A program made the translations under genes and the position numbers. Below are positions 26,911 to 36,464 of a stretch of DNA of 64,000 nt, piece after piece. Positions within the stretch are counted from its first letter, which is position 1. Every line of letters begins with the position of its first letter. The notes under the pieces are model-generated. The model was not told the origin of the DNA. It worked only from the letters and a program-made list of their open reading frames with translations, and made no database searches. The stretch is from Aliivibrio sp. S4MY1 (GTDB lineage: Bacteria; Pseudomonadota; Gammaproteobacteria; Enterobacterales; Vibrionaceae): contig NZ_JARACP010000002.1 of NCBI RefSeq assembly GCF_028765545.1, positions 62,001 to 126,000 on the forward strand, given 5' to 3'.

Positions 26911-29319
26911 ATGTCGCAAGTTTCTCTCAATGGCGATTGGACACTAACCTCTCCCGCGCACCCAACGATTTGTATTCCTATGGTCATTCCTGGTGATAAT
27001 TATCAAGCGCTTTATTACGCTAATATCATCCCTCACCCTTACCAAGAAACCAATGAACAAGATGTCCAATGGGTAAGTCAATGTGATTGGCACTTATCTC
27101 GTACGTTTTCTTTATCTCAATCCAACCTAAACGCCTCTTCGTTACTTTTGAATTTAAGCCGTTTAGATACCCTTGCTGATGTTTTCATTAACGATGAACT
27201 CGTATTACGCAGCTCTAATATGTTTCAATTGCATCGTATTGATATCACTCCATTTGCTGTCTTAGGTGAAAATAGGATCTCGATTCATTTACATCGAGTT
27301 GATGAAGAAGCAAAGAAACGAGCAGAAAGCTTACCAATGCCAATTCCATGGGCTGTCGGTAATAATCAGATCCCACATATGAATTTAATCCGTAAAACAC
27401 AATGCCACTCTGGTTGGGATTGGGGGATCTGTTTATTGGTTTCTGGAGTCTATGACCCCATTACGATTGATGTGATTAACTCTATCGCCTTACATTCTGT
27501 GCACACAGAACAAATTTGGCATCAAGGCAGTGTCGATATTGTGGTTTCTATTAGGCATGAACCCATTGCAGATCACGAATTGACAATAACTTTTGCAGAA
27601 CAAACTCAAACGCTACTTAGCAATAGTAGTGGCGAAAGTAGCACGATTTTTCATATTGAAGATCCAAAGCTTTGGTGGCCAGCAGGCTATGGAGAACAAC
27701 CGCTTTATACACTGAATGTTGAACTTGATAACCAATCCATATCTAAGAAAATTGGGCTTCGTCAATTAGAGTTAAATAATAAAGCCGACCACATTGGTTC
27801 TGCGATGGAGTTTGTTATTAATGGGTTTCCTATTAATTCAAAAGGGGCTAATTGGATCCCGATGGATGCAATGCCGGGCCTCGAATCAGAAGATCGCTAT
27901 CGTGAATTATTAAGCAGCGCAAAAGACGCGAATATGAATATGATCCGCGTGTGGGGTGGTGGGCAATATGAATCGGATATGTTCTATAATATCTGTGATG
28001 AGTTAGGGCTAATGATTTGGCAAGACATGATGTTTGCTTGCTCACTATACCCATCAACTGAAACTTTTATAAATGATGTCGAACCCGAGATCCGCCAACA
28101 AATTCAGCGTTTAAAAGATCACCCCTCTATTGTGCTTTGGTGTGGCGATAACGAAGTGATTGGTGCCATTGGTTGGTACGATGAATCCAAAAATAACAAA
28201 ACCACCTACACGGTTAATTATGACCGTCTAAACCGCAATATTGCTCAATGGATTGCTGAAGAAGACCCTAGCCGTCGCTTCTGGACTAGCTCACCTTGCA
28301 ATGGAGACATGGATTTTGGTGACGCATGGCACAATGATAACCGGGGCGATATGCACTTTTGGGATGTTTGGCACTCTGGTAAATCCTTTAATGCGTATTT
28401 AGATATCAAGCCTCGTTTTTGCTCTGAGTTTGGTTTTCAGTCATGGCCTTCTTTTGCGGAAGTAAAACGTTTTGTTCCAGAGCAAGATTGGAATGTCACC
28501 TCTCCAACCTTTGAGAGCCATCAAAAGAACGGACGCGGGAATAGCATTATCACCGAAATGTTTACTCGTTATTTTCGCTTCCCATCTAGCTTCGAAAATA
28601 TGCTGTATTTAAGCCAAGTTCAGCAATCTATTGCGATCAAAACAGGTTGCGAATATTGGAGAGCTATCAGTCCTATATGTCGTGGAATGCTGTATTGGCA
28701 ACTTAACGACAACTGGCCTGTCAGTTCATGGTCTAGTATTGAATACAGCGGACGATGGAAGCAACTTCATTACCATGCGAAACGTTTTTTCGCACCAACC
28801 TATGTGCCTTTTGAAGAAACTGACACAGAATTACGTATTCGAGCAGTTAATGATAGCCGTAATGAAAACCACCTTGATGGCACCGTTTATTGGATGGATT
28901 TTAATGGTGAGATATTAGGGCAATGGTCTATCAATTATACTATTGAAGCGGATGGTAACGATGTAATTTGGTCATTATGTAAACAAAAATTCCATGTAAG
29001 TGCAACAAATAGCTTTTTCTTTACTGAGATACAAGTAAACGGTGAATATCTTCAAAATACGTGGTTTACAACCTCTCAGCTAAAACAGTTATCGATGAAA
29101 AAAGCGAACATTAGCTTCACTCAAGAAGGCTCAATGATTACTCTTAATACTGATAATCCCGCTTTCTTTGTTCATTTAGAACATGACGGCAAAGGACGAT
29201 TTAGTGATTCTAGCTTTACTTTATTGCCTGAAAAACCAGTAACAATTGAATATCTTGGCGGTGATATTGATACCTTAAAAAATACACTTCGAGTATATGA
29301 TCTATCAAATAGTTACTAA
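26911..29319 (+). CDS. Beta-mannosidase, glycoside hydrolase family 2
   Basis: An 802-residue enzyme with the GH2 layout: sugar-binding jelly roll (about 1-180), Ig-like domain, TIM barrel and C-terminal beta domains. The acid/base glutamate is E415 in WCGDNEVIG and the nucleophile E506 in CSEFGFQSWP. The N-terminal LNGDWTL and VIPGD and the VWGGGQYESD strand are typical of beta-mannosidases. No signal peptide, so it acts in the cytoplasm on imported mannosides. Ribosome binding site GAAGGA. It is a single gene with its own terminator and no transporter beside it. Confidence 0.9.
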   Translation: MSQVSLNGDWTLTSPAHPTICIPMVIPGDNYQALYYANIIPHPYQETNEQDVQWVSQCDWHLSRTFSLSQSNLNASSLLLNLSRLDTLADVFINDELVLRSSNMFQLHRIDITPFAVLGENRISIHLHRVDEEAKKRAESLPMPIPWAVGNNQIPHMNLIRKTQCHSGWDWGICLLVSGVYDPITIDVINSIALHSVHTEQIWHQGSVDIVVSIRHEPIADHELTITFAEQTQTLLSNSSGESSTIFHIEDPKLWWPAGYGEQPLYTLNVELDNQSISKKIGLRQLELNNKADHIGSAMEFVINGFPINSKGANWIPMDAMPGLESEDRYRELLSSAKDANMNMIRVWGGGQYESDMFYNICDELGLMIWQDMMFACSLYPSTETFINDVEPEIRQQIQRLKDHPSIVLWCGDNEVIGAIGWYDESKNNKTTYTVNYDRLNRNIAQWIAEEDPSRRFWTSSPCNGDMDFGDAWHNDNRGDMHFWDVWHSGKSFNAYLDIKPRFCSEFGFQSWPSFAEVKRFVPEQDWNVTSPTFESHQKNGRGNSIITEMFTRYFRFPSSFENMLYLSQVQQSIAIKTGCEYWRAISPICRGMLYWQLNDNWPVSSWSSIEYSGRWKQLHYHAKRFFAPTYVPFEETDTELRIRAVNDSRNENHLDGTVYWMDFNGEILGQWSINYTIEADGNDVIWSLCKQKFHVSATNSFFFTEIQVNGEYLQNTWFTTSQLKQLSMKKANISFTQEGSMITLNTDNPAFFVHLEHDGKGRFSDSSFTLLPEKPVTIEYLGGDIDTLKNTLRVYDLSNSY

Positions 29320-29358
29320 TTAAATCAGTAAATAACCATTCTTAATATGTTTATACCA

Positions 29359-29387
29359 AAGCCAATGACAGTCTCATTGGCTTTTTT
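29359..29387 (+). terminator. Rho-independent terminator of the mannosidase gene
   Basis: AAGCCAATGA and TCATTGGCTT form the stem, followed by TTTT. It overlaps the last codons of the convergent NAD(P)-binding gene. Confidence 0.85.
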
Positions 29388-30048
29388 CAAACATCGCTTT
29401 TGAAGTATAACGATGAACACCTGATACTTGATGGGTGCTTAACGCTAAATCAAGCATACATTGAGCAACCACTTCACCCTCTATCGGCTTATAATTTAAT
29501 AAAAAGCCTTTCATTATTGGATTAATAACACTCATGACCCCTTGCAGTAGTACTTCATCTTTTCGTGTTTCACTTCGTTCACCAGACAATGGTCCAGGTT
29601 GCATAAAAGTCACACTAGAGAATCCTAACAGCGATACGCTGTCTTCCATTTCTCCTTTGCACTTTAAATAATACGAGAATGCAGAAGAAGACGCTCCAAT
29701 ACACGAAACCACATAAATGTGTCGTACACCAACCTCTCGCATTGATTGGGCAACAGAAACAACAAGATCCGTATCTATCGCTTTTAATGCGGCTTTACTG
29801 CCTGCTTTTTTGATGGTTGTACCTAAAGCAATAAAACCAATTTCAGGGGGGCTTTCTTCTATCTGCTGCTTATCTATAGATAAATCATCACTCACCATCT
29901 GAACTAATTTTGAACTTGTTTCATCAAGTGCTCGACGAGATAAACTATAAACTCGATCAACAGATTCATTTTTTAATGAGAAATTTAATAAATGGTGGCC
30001 AATCAATCCTGTCGAACCTGCGATTATGATCGATGCTGAATCAAACAT
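29374..30048 (-). CDS. NAD(P)-binding protein, atypical SDR (TIP30/HTATIP2-like)
   Basis: A 224-residue Rossmann protein. The dinucleotide motif is IIIAGSTGLIGHHLL at residues 7-21, with LGTTIKKAGSK and the YVVSCIGASSSAFSYYLKCKGEME segment, where Tyr-x-x-x-Lys is replaced by YYLKCKGEME, as in TIP30-type atypical SDRs. It probably binds NADPH. The substrate is unknown. Ribosome binding site CAGGAG. It lies about 90 bp from the end of the response regulator gene on the same strand and may be cotranscribed. Confidence 0.75.
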   Translation of the reverse strand: MFDSASIIIAGSTGLIGHHLLNFSLKNESVDRVYSLSRRALDETSSKLVQMVSDDLSIDKQQIEESPPEIGFIALGTTIKKAGSKAALKAIDTDLVVSVAQSMREVGVRHIYVVSCIGASSSAFSYYLKCKGEMEDSVSLLGFSSVTFMQPGPLSGERSETRKDEVLLQGVMSVINPIMKGFLLNYKPIEGEVVAQCMLDLALSTHQVSGVHRYTSKAMFEKSQ

Positions 30049-30141
30049 AACTTACTCCTGAGTATTTTTTCTTATCATTGTAATTTTAGCTTAATAACAT
30101 AAATGAAGGCATAAGTTGTCCATTAATTATTATTTACTTGT

Positions 30142-30759
30142 TTAATTACTAATACTATTTCCGTAACGCATGATCAAATCTACCACGCTTTTTACGTCTA
30201 ATTTTTTCATCAAATTAGAACGATGAACTTCAATGGTACGCAAGGATACACACATTGAATCGGCCATTTGTTGGTTTTTCATTCCTTGAACAATCAATTT
30301 AAGCACCTCTTGCTCTCTGGCTGTTAACGTAAAATAGGCTCGATGAACATCTTGGCTTTTATAACGTTTGTCAGAAGCCGCTAATCCATTTTGAATAGCA
30401 GTAAATATCACCTCCCCATCAACTGGTTTTTGAAAAAAATCTACCGCGCCAGCTTTTAGGGCATCAACTGCCATTGGAATATCACCATGTCCAGTGAGGA
30501 AAATTACACTTAAAGGGCTGCTCTGTTGATTAAGCAATTCATGTACATCTTGACCTCTTAAATCAGGCATTCGGCTGTCTAAAATCACACAACCTGGTGC
30601 CAATACATCAACAGAATCTAAAAACGCTCGACCACTACTGAATTCAGACACAGAGAAGCCGTAGCCTTCAAGCATGAAAACTAATGATTCTCGTACTGAG
30701 TGTTCATCATCAACCACGTACACTTTTGAAGTACTTAAATCGGTATATTCCGTATCCAT
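30142..30759 (-). CDS. TtrR-like response regulator, FixJ type
   Basis: A 205-residue regulator. The receiver domain has the acidic pair D17-D18, phosphoacceptor D61 in VILDSRMPD and the KPVD lysine; residues about 140-200 form a LuxR-type helix-turn-helix (LTAREQEVLKLIVQGMKNQQMADSMCVSLRTIEVHRSN). It starts 7 bp after the sensor kinase stop, so the two are one operon. By similarity with TtrR/ThsR it should activate the divergent sulfur-redox operon. Confidence 0.85.
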   Translation of the reverse strand: MDTEYTDLSTSKVYVVDDEHSVRESLVFMLEGYGFSVSEFSSGRAFLDSVDVLAPGCVILDSRMPDLRGQDVHELLNQQSSPLSVIFLTGHGDIPMAVDALKAGAVDFFQKPVDGEVIFTAIQNGLAASDKRYKSQDVHRAYFTLTAREQEVLKLIVQGMKNQQMADSMCVSLRTIEVHRSNLMKKLDVKSVVDLIMRYGNSISN

Positions 30760-30766
30760 TACCTTT

Positions 30767-32566
30767 TTATCCCTTTTGATAAGGCAAAATCACCTCTACA
30801 CTGCACCCTCTTGGTTTAACTGAGCTGTATTTCATAATTCCATCATGGTTTTCAATCACATCTCGACAAATCGCTAAACCTAATCCCAAACCGTCTTTTT
30901 TAGTGGTATAAAATGCTTGTTCTAACGGTGTTGTTTCGTCTTCAATACCAATTCCATTATCTATGATCATAATACGCACTTGATCAGGCAAATAAATTAA
31001 CTCAATTCTCACAACAAGAGGGGCTGTTATTTTACCCATTTTGATGCAAGCGTCTTTGGCGTTATTTAGCAGATTAAGCAGTAATTGCTGCAACCCCGTA
31101 TAATCTGCGGACACCATATTAGGCTCACCATTACTATTAATCTCTATCGTTATATTACTTCTGTGAAAATCAGGTTCAATCAAGCGATAAGTATCATTAA
31201 CTAGAGTTCCTAACCAAAAGCGTCGCTTCTCTATCGGTTTTTTATGGATAAGATCTCTTAGACGCTGAATGATATCACTGGCAACCGTCACTTGTTGTTG
31301 GATCTTTTCCATCACAGGAAGAAGGTCTTCTGACTTATTGCCTTTTTCAATACGTAGCTTGACCCCTTGGCTGTAATTTTTAATCGCTGACAACGGTTGA
31401 TTTATCTCATGCGCTAAACTACTCCCTAGCTCGCCTACAATCATAATTCGTTGTGCGTGTTCAAGCATGGTGCTTTTTTCTCGCAAATCTTCTAACGTTT
31501 TGCGTAACGCCTTTTTACTGCGTTTAAAACGCAACTCAAGCAATACATGGTAGATATTTAACCCGAATAATACTGCGATCAACATTAATGCCAAATACGG
31601 ATTACGGTGTAGCCAATCTTCCATCTGCTGTGTCCATGGTTTTTGCAATGGGTGCATATCAAAATGTTGGTATACCTTATCTACATTTAAACTGCTCTCT
31701 GGAAGAGTCCAGCCTACGTTGTTTGCTGATTCCGCAGCAATAGCATTAGCAGGCATGGCTAATAGGGCTTGAGTTACTTTTTTACCAATTTCATTAGAGG
31801 CACGATCCGTCTTTGCAAAGGTCCAATTTGGATACAATGGTGTACTGACAGCGCAAGTGAATCCATCGTGCTCTTGTTGGCCTAAAACACGAAAATCAGA
31901 ACGATCAATAAATCCTTCTTCTACCATCTCTTCCAACGTACAAGCTGGGGCTATAGCAACATCCAACTCTCCATTGTCTACCAAGCGGATCAAGTTATCT
32001 GTTGGTGGGCCAGTGAATTGGATACGATCAAAAAAAGACGAATTAAAATAACCGAGTTTATCCATTTCAAAGTGAAAGGCGATGAAGCCTCCAAACGCTT
32101 TTTCTGACACCGCCGCTATTCTTGCATATTCAATATCTTGTAAAGAATTATAAGGCGAATCAGCTCTTACGATCACAGAAGAAGCAATGGCTTTACTCAA
32201 AGGAAGTTCATGCTCTTTTTTCTGAGTCGCTAACCAATTAATAGGTAATCGTCTTGCAAATGTGGTTGCTTGCCCTGGACTGGTTAATAAAAAATCTAAC
32301 TCGCCATTTTGGAATGCATTTTCTAACCCATCAAAATTATAAGAGTGCAATACAAACTTACTGCTTGGGATTTGTGACTCCAACCATTTCATCGTTGGCT
32401 CCCACGCAATATTACAGTGGTAATGCCCTCTTAATGCCAATACACCAACATCATATTGCTTTATTTTTACTGAATTCGCATAGCAAACCGTAGGACAAAT
32501 CAGTAAGACAAATAAACAACTGCATAAAAGAAATGAGAGTCGTTTTTGGTAATGGTTATCACTCAA
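30767..32566 (-). CDS. TtrS/ThsS-like sensor histidine kinase with PhnD-type periplasmic domain
   Basis: A 599-residue kinase. A signal/anchor helix (about 10-30) is followed by a PhnD-like solute-binding domain (VGVLALRGHYHCNIAWEPTMKWLE, LDFLLTSPGQATTFAR, LDVAIAPACTLEEM), a membrane helix at 325-345, a dimerisation domain with H386 in LAHEINQPLSAIKNY, and an ATPase domain with DNGIGIED and GLGLGLAI. This layout is that of TtrS (tetrathionate) and ThsS (thiosulfate) sensors. The start codon is TTG; no ATG lies near the signal peptide. Which sulfur compound it senses cannot be read from sequence. Confidence 0.85.
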   Translation of the reverse strand: MSDNHYQKRLSFLLCSCLFVLLICPTVCYANSVKIKQYDVGVLALRGHYHCNIAWEPTMKWLESQIPSSKFVLHSYNFDGLENAFQNGELDFLLTSPGQATTFARRLPINWLATQKKEHELPLSKAIASSVIVRADSPYNSLQDIEYARIAAVSEKAFGGFIAFHFEMDKLGYFNSSFFDRIQFTGPPTDNLIRLVDNGELDVAIAPACTLEEMVEEGFIDRSDFRVLGQQEHDGFTCAVSTPLYPNWTFAKTDRASNEIGKKVTQALLAMPANAIAAESANNVGWTLPESSLNVDKVYQHFDMHPLQKPWTQQMEDWLHRNPYLALMLIAVLFGLNIYHVLLELRFKRSKKALRKTLEDLREKSTMLEHAQRIMIVGELGSSLAHEINQPLSAIKNYSQGVKLRIEKGNKSEDLLPVMEKIQQQVTVASDIIQRLRDLIHKKPIEKRRFWLGTLVNDTYRLIEPDFHRSNITIEINSNGEPNMVSADYTGLQQLLLNLLNNAKDACIKMGKITAPLVVRIELIYLPDQVRIMIIDNGIGIEDETTPLEQAFYTTKKDGLGLGLAICRDVIENHDGIMKYSSVKPRGCSVEVILPYQKG

Positions 32567-32629
32567 TGAAAAGGGCCTTATACATCACATTTAGGAATGC
32601 AGTTATCATCGATTTTCACAATAAATTTA

Positions 32630-32643
32630 TTGTTTTAGATCAA
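32630..32643 (+). promoter_or_regulatory. FNR-like binding site
   Basis: TTGTTTTAGATCAA matches the FNR consensus TTGAT-N4-ATCAA at nine of ten defined positions. It lies in the 302-bp divergent gap between the sensor kinase and the rhodanese operon, which suggests anaerobic control of one or both sides. Confidence 0.5.
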
Positions 32644-32655
32644 GTCATTATCATT

Positions 32656-32673
32656 ATTGTGGTTTACCACAAT
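32656..32673. promoter_or_regulatory. Palindrome, candidate response-regulator operator
   Basis: ATTGTGG-TTTA-CCACAAT is a perfect 7-bp inverted repeat 12 bp from the FNR-like box. A second, weaker one (TACCT-TAG-AGGTA) lies about 35 bp further on. Either could bind the TtrR-like regulator. Confidence 0.4.
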
Positions 32674-32868
32674 AGTGACAATTTAATGAATAACTCAAAA
32701 TTCCACTACTACCTTAGAGGTAAGTGGGATAACACCCTTTTGTGCCACTTCTAACATCAAACTAAAATAAAAAAGTTAGCAGCCACTTCCTCCAGTTTTA
32801 GGTTCAAAAATTCAATCTGTTTTGTTTTTACAAAACACAAAAACTTTAAACTTACTGGAAAATACACA

Positions 32869-33855
32869 ATGAAAAAATCAACGATTGCCATCAGCGTTTT
32901 AGTCGCTGCAGTAGCAATAGGGTATCCAACTTACAAATCTATGTTTTCTGCTCCTTCTTTTAAGATCAGCGAACAACACCTAACTGAAAAATTCTCTCAT
33001 TATGCTCACCCTGAACACTTCATTGCAGCTCAAGATCTAAAAGAAATGATGGATAATGGCGACAATGTTGTGGTTATTGGTGCATTAAATCCAATGAAAC
33101 CAGACGCACCAATCGAAGGCTCTTTTACCATGTGGCGTGATGGTTACTCAGCAAAAGAAGGCACTTATGAGTTCGATGGCATGAGTAACACAACCGAAGA
33201 GATGGAAAAAATTCTAAGCTCTTACGGTGCAACGCCTGAATCAACTATCGTTGTTTATGCAGCAACATCACACCACGATGCAGCTCGTCTGTTTTGGCAA
33301 ATTGAAGCACTAGGCCACAGCGATATTCGCTACCTAGATGGCGGCTTAAACGCTTGGGTTGGTGCTGATTTACCAACAGGCAATGCAAATCCATCGGTTG
33401 AACAAAGTGATTATCAGACATCTCAGCCAGCTCATAAGCACACAGCACTTGCTACGTTAGATATGGTGATTCAAGCACAAAACAGTGACGAGTGGGTCAT
33501 CATCGATACGCGTGGTAACGACGAATTTAATGGCACAACAACGGTTGGTGGTGCATTTGGCCCAGGAACAATCCCAAACAGTATTCACATTAACTGGACT
33601 AAAGCGGTAAACGAAGACACCACACTGAAATCAGCAGAAGAATTACAAGCTTTATACGGCAATGTAATCAAAGGCAAAAAAGTCATTGCCTACTGTCAAT
33701 CAGGCGTTCGCTCTGCACACACCACAATGATCTTACAAAATGTTCTAGGTGCAGAAGAAGTGTACAACTACGACGGCTCATGGATTGAGTACAGCCACGC
33801 TCACTATGAAGAAAAACAGCCGAACGTTACCGTTATCAACGGTCAACAAAGCTAA
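32869..33855 (+). CDS. Exported tandem-rhodanese sulfurtransferase (YnjE-like)
   Basis: A 328-residue protein with an N-terminal export signal or anchor (STIAISVLVAAVAIGYPTY). Two rhodanese domains follow. The first (about 45-175) has VVYAATSHHDAAR in place of a Cys loop and is therefore inactive; the second (about 185-310) has the active loop VIAYCQSGVRSAH with the catalytic cysteine. E. coli YnjE has a comparable multi-rhodanese layout and is a thiosulfate sulfurtransferase. It is the first gene of the operon divergent from the TtrS/TtrR-like genes, and probably supplies sulfane sulfur in the periplasm. Confidence 0.8.
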   Translation: MKKSTIAISVLVAAVAIGYPTYKSMFSAPSFKISEQHLTEKFSHYAHPEHFIAAQDLKEMMDNGDNVVVIGALNPMKPDAPIEGSFTMWRDGYSAKEGTYEFDGMSNTTEEMEKILSSYGATPESTIVVYAATSHHDAARLFWQIEALGHSDIRYLDGGLNAWVGADLPTGNANPSVEQSDYQTSQPAHKHTALATLDMVIQAQNSDEWVIIDTRGNDEFNGTTTVGGAFGPGTIPNSIHINWTKAVNEDTTLKSAEELQALYGNVIKGKKVIAYCQSGVRSAHTTMILQNVLGAEEVYNYDGSWIEYSHAHYEEKQPNVTVINGQQS

Positions 33856-33884
33856 TTCGATCTTAATTTGGAATCATAATAAAA

Positions 33885-35681
33885 ATGAGCAATGTAATTT
33901 TTAGTCAAAAACTCTACGACACAGCTCAGCTGATTGTAGATGGCTGTATGGGTGATGCCGACCCGGCATGTCAAACTGCATGCCCAATGCACACGGATGT
34001 AAAACAGTATGTACGTTTAGCAGGAGAAGGAAATTATCAAGAAGCCTTAGATTTAATTCGCGGCAAACTTTTCTTACCTCAAACGCTTGGTCGTATTTGT
34101 GCTCACCCATGTGAAGCCGCATGTCGTCGTAATGCTGAATTTAACCAACCAATCAGTGTTGCTGGGATCAAACGCTTTGTTGCTGAAAAAATGGATAAGC
34201 AAAGCAACTGGGATCTAACCGTTGCCAATGACAGTGGTAAAAAAATCGCTATCGTTGGCGCAGGCCCTGCTGGTGCGCAAGCGGCGATTGAACTTCGTCG
34301 TAGCGGTCACCAAGTTACGATCTATGAAAAGCTGAATGTTTACGGTGGCATGATGCGTGTCGGTATTCCTGAATATCGTTTACCACGTGATGTTATCGAT
34401 TTTGAATACGGCTATTTAGATATGCTGGGCATTGAAACGAAATTCGGTGTAGAAATAGGTAAAGATATCTCTTTTAATGAACTTCGCCTTTCTCATGACG
34501 CTATTGTATTAGCTCATGGGGCTCACGTAGGCTCGATTATTCCGCTTCCAGGTCACAAAGCCCAAGGTGTATTCTCTGCAGTTGAGTACTTAAAAGAAGT
34601 TTCAGAAACGCGAGACTTCCCTCGTGCGGGTAAACGTATCATGGTTATTGGTGGCGGCGACGTTGCTATGGATTGTGCTCGTTCATCTTGGCGTATCGGT
34701 GCTGATGAAGTACACCAATGTTCATTAGAAGAAATGACAAAACTTCCTGCAAGCCAAATTGAAATCGATGAATCTCTAGAAGAAGGTGTGCTATTTAATG
34801 CCGGATGGGGACCAATTTCAATTGAAGAAACAGATGGAAAAGTAACTGGAATCGTTCTTAAAAAAGTCATTTCTATTTTTGATGAAAATGGCAACTTTGC
34901 ACCAAGTTACTCAGATGAAAGCCGCACAATCGCTGTAGATACCGTTATTTTTGCAACAGGACAAGTAGTCGCAGACATCACTGATGGTGCTCTGGAGCAA
35001 ACTCGCGGCGGTCGTTATGTGGTTGATAAGCAAACCTTAGCGTCTTCCGTTGATGGTGTTTACGTTGCTGGTGATGCTTGTGGTGGCAACATTGTTGTTG
35101 AGGCAATGGCACTAGGCCATAAAGCGGCACTTAGTATTGAACGTCAGTTTGCTAAACGTCCTTTAACTGAAGACCGTAATTTCGAACAAGAATACAATTA
35201 CACTTCTCGTCTTGATGTCCCTTTACCAAAAGGCACAACAGATATTCCTCGCTTACATGGCCAATTACGTGACATTGAAGAGCGTAAACAAGATTTTAAG
35301 CAAGTTGACCTTGGTTTTTCTGAAGAACAAATCAAACAAGAAGCCTCTCGCTGCCTGCAGTGTTCTTGTAAATTATGCATGAACGAATGTGTGATGATGA
35401 ATGACTTTGGAGATTGTCCTAAGACACTGTTTAGTGATTTCATCGACAACAAAACGATGGACCCATTACTGGCTTATTCATGTAATGCCTGTGACCAATG
35501 TACGATTGTTTGTCCTAAAGATTATCCAATGAAAGAGATGTTCTTAAGCGCTCGTGTGGATTTTGTTAATGCCAATGGCGGTAACTCTCCAATTCCAGGA
35601 CACAAAGCAATCAATATGCACCAGAAGCTTGGCTTCTCTAAATTCTTCACTATGGCTAAACGTACGGTGGGTTCAAAATGA
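33885..35681 (+). CDS. GltD-like FAD/NAD(P) oxidoreductase with Fe-S domains
   Basis: A 598-residue cytoplasmic enzyme. The N-terminus (about 20-100) has the GltD-type cysteine cluster CQTACPMH and CAHPCEAACRR for two Fe-S clusters; an FAD-binding motif IAIVGAGPAGAQAA follows near 124, an NAD(P)-binding motif IMVIGGGDVAMDCAR near 248, and the FAD closing motif GVYVAGDACGG. The C-terminus adds a ferredoxin-like part with CLQCSCKLCMNEC and CNACDQCTIVCP. Such proteins move electrons from NAD(P)H to Fe-S partners. It ends 4 bp inside the next gene, the HdrB-like protein, which is its likely acceptor. Confidence 0.8.
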   Translation: MSNVIFSQKLYDTAQLIVDGCMGDADPACQTACPMHTDVKQYVRLAGEGNYQEALDLIRGKLFLPQTLGRICAHPCEAACRRNAEFNQPISVAGIKRFVAEKMDKQSNWDLTVANDSGKKIAIVGAGPAGAQAAIELRRSGHQVTIYEKLNVYGGMMRVGIPEYRLPRDVIDFEYGYLDMLGIETKFGVEIGKDISFNELRLSHDAIVLAHGAHVGSIIPLPGHKAQGVFSAVEYLKEVSETRDFPRAGKRIMVIGGGDVAMDCARSSWRIGADEVHQCSLEEMTKLPASQIEIDESLEEGVLFNAGWGPISIEETDGKVTGIVLKKVISIFDENGNFAPSYSDESRTIAVDTVIFATGQVVADITDGALEQTRGGRYVVDKQTLASSVDGVYVAGDACGGNIVVEAMALGHKAALSIERQFAKRPLTEDRNFEQEYNYTSRLDVPLPKGTTDIPRLHGQLRDIEERKQDFKQVDLGFSEEQIKQEASRCLQCSCKLCMNECVMMNDFGDCPKTLFSDFIDNKTMDPLLAYSCNACDQCTIVCPKDYPMKEMFLSARVDFVNANGGNSPIPGHKAINMHQKLGFSKFFTMAKRTVGSK

Positions 35682-36448
35682 GTAAAGTATTTATGCCAGG
35701 ATGCAGTCTGCCATCCTACTCGCCTGAAGGCGTTGCGAGCATCGCAAAATATCTAAAAGAAGTGTATCCAGACATGGGCGCAGTTCAAAAATGTTGTGGT
35801 AAACCAACTTCAGCAATTGGTCAAACGGAACTATTTAAAGAGCGTTACGGCCAACTGCAAGCAGATTTCAATAAGCTTGATGCACAAGAAGTGATTGTGG
35901 CTTGTCAAAGCTGCTATGCCGTCATTAAAAAATCGGGTGGCAGTCAAAAACCAGTATCACTATGGAAATTGCTACCTCAAATCGGCCTTCCTGCTAAATT
36001 AATTGGTAAAGCAAAAAACAGTGATGTGGTGTTCACCATTCATGATTCTTGTTCTACACGTTATGAAAGTGAGCTTCAAGCTGGTATTCGCTGGATCTTA
36101 ACTGAGCTTGGTTATCAAATTGCAGAGCCAGAATACACTAAAGAAAACACACGCTGTTGTGGCTTTGGTGGCATGGTGGTTCCTGCAAACCCTGATGTGG
36201 CTAAACGTGTTATTCAACGTCGTGTTGAAGAGTTTAAAACAGGTCACGTTGTGGTGTACTGCTCTGCATGTCGCGCTTCAATGATGGGTGTGGGTACTAA
36301 AGCATGGCATATCCTTGATTTAATGTTTGGTCCAGTCGTAATGAATGGTGATGAACCACCAGTTAACGTATTGGCAAGTCCTGTTAAATCATGGTTCAAC
36401 CGCTATAAATCGAAAGCGGGTCTAATCAAGTGTATGTCTGTTAACTAA
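35678..36448 (+). CDS. HdrB-like CCG-domain Fe-S protein
   Basis: A 256-residue protein with two cysteine-rich CCG-type domains: CGKPTSAIG preceded by KCC, with CQSCYAV, and later HDSCSTRY, RCCGFGGMV and CSACRAS. These motifs hold the noncubane [4Fe-4S] site of heterodisulfide reductase B, which cleaves disulfides. Its start overlaps the oxidoreductase stop (ATGA), so the two are probably subunits of one complex reducing a disulfide, polysulfide or persulfide. It resembles the GlpC/LutA type, but here without lactate genes. Confidence 0.8.
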   Translation: MSKVFMPGCSLPSYSPEGVASIAKYLKEVYPDMGAVQKCCGKPTSAIGQTELFKERYGQLQADFNKLDAQEVIVACQSCYAVIKKSGGSQKPVSLWKLLPQIGLPAKLIGKAKNSDVVFTIHDSCSTRYESELQAGIRWILTELGYQIAEPEYTKENTRCCGFGGMVVPANPDVAKRVIQRRVEEFKTGHVVVYCSACRASMMGVGTKAWHILDLMFGPVVMNGDEPPVNVLASPVKSWFNRYKSKAGLIKCMSVN

Positions 36449-36464
36449 TTTAAAGGGATGTAAA

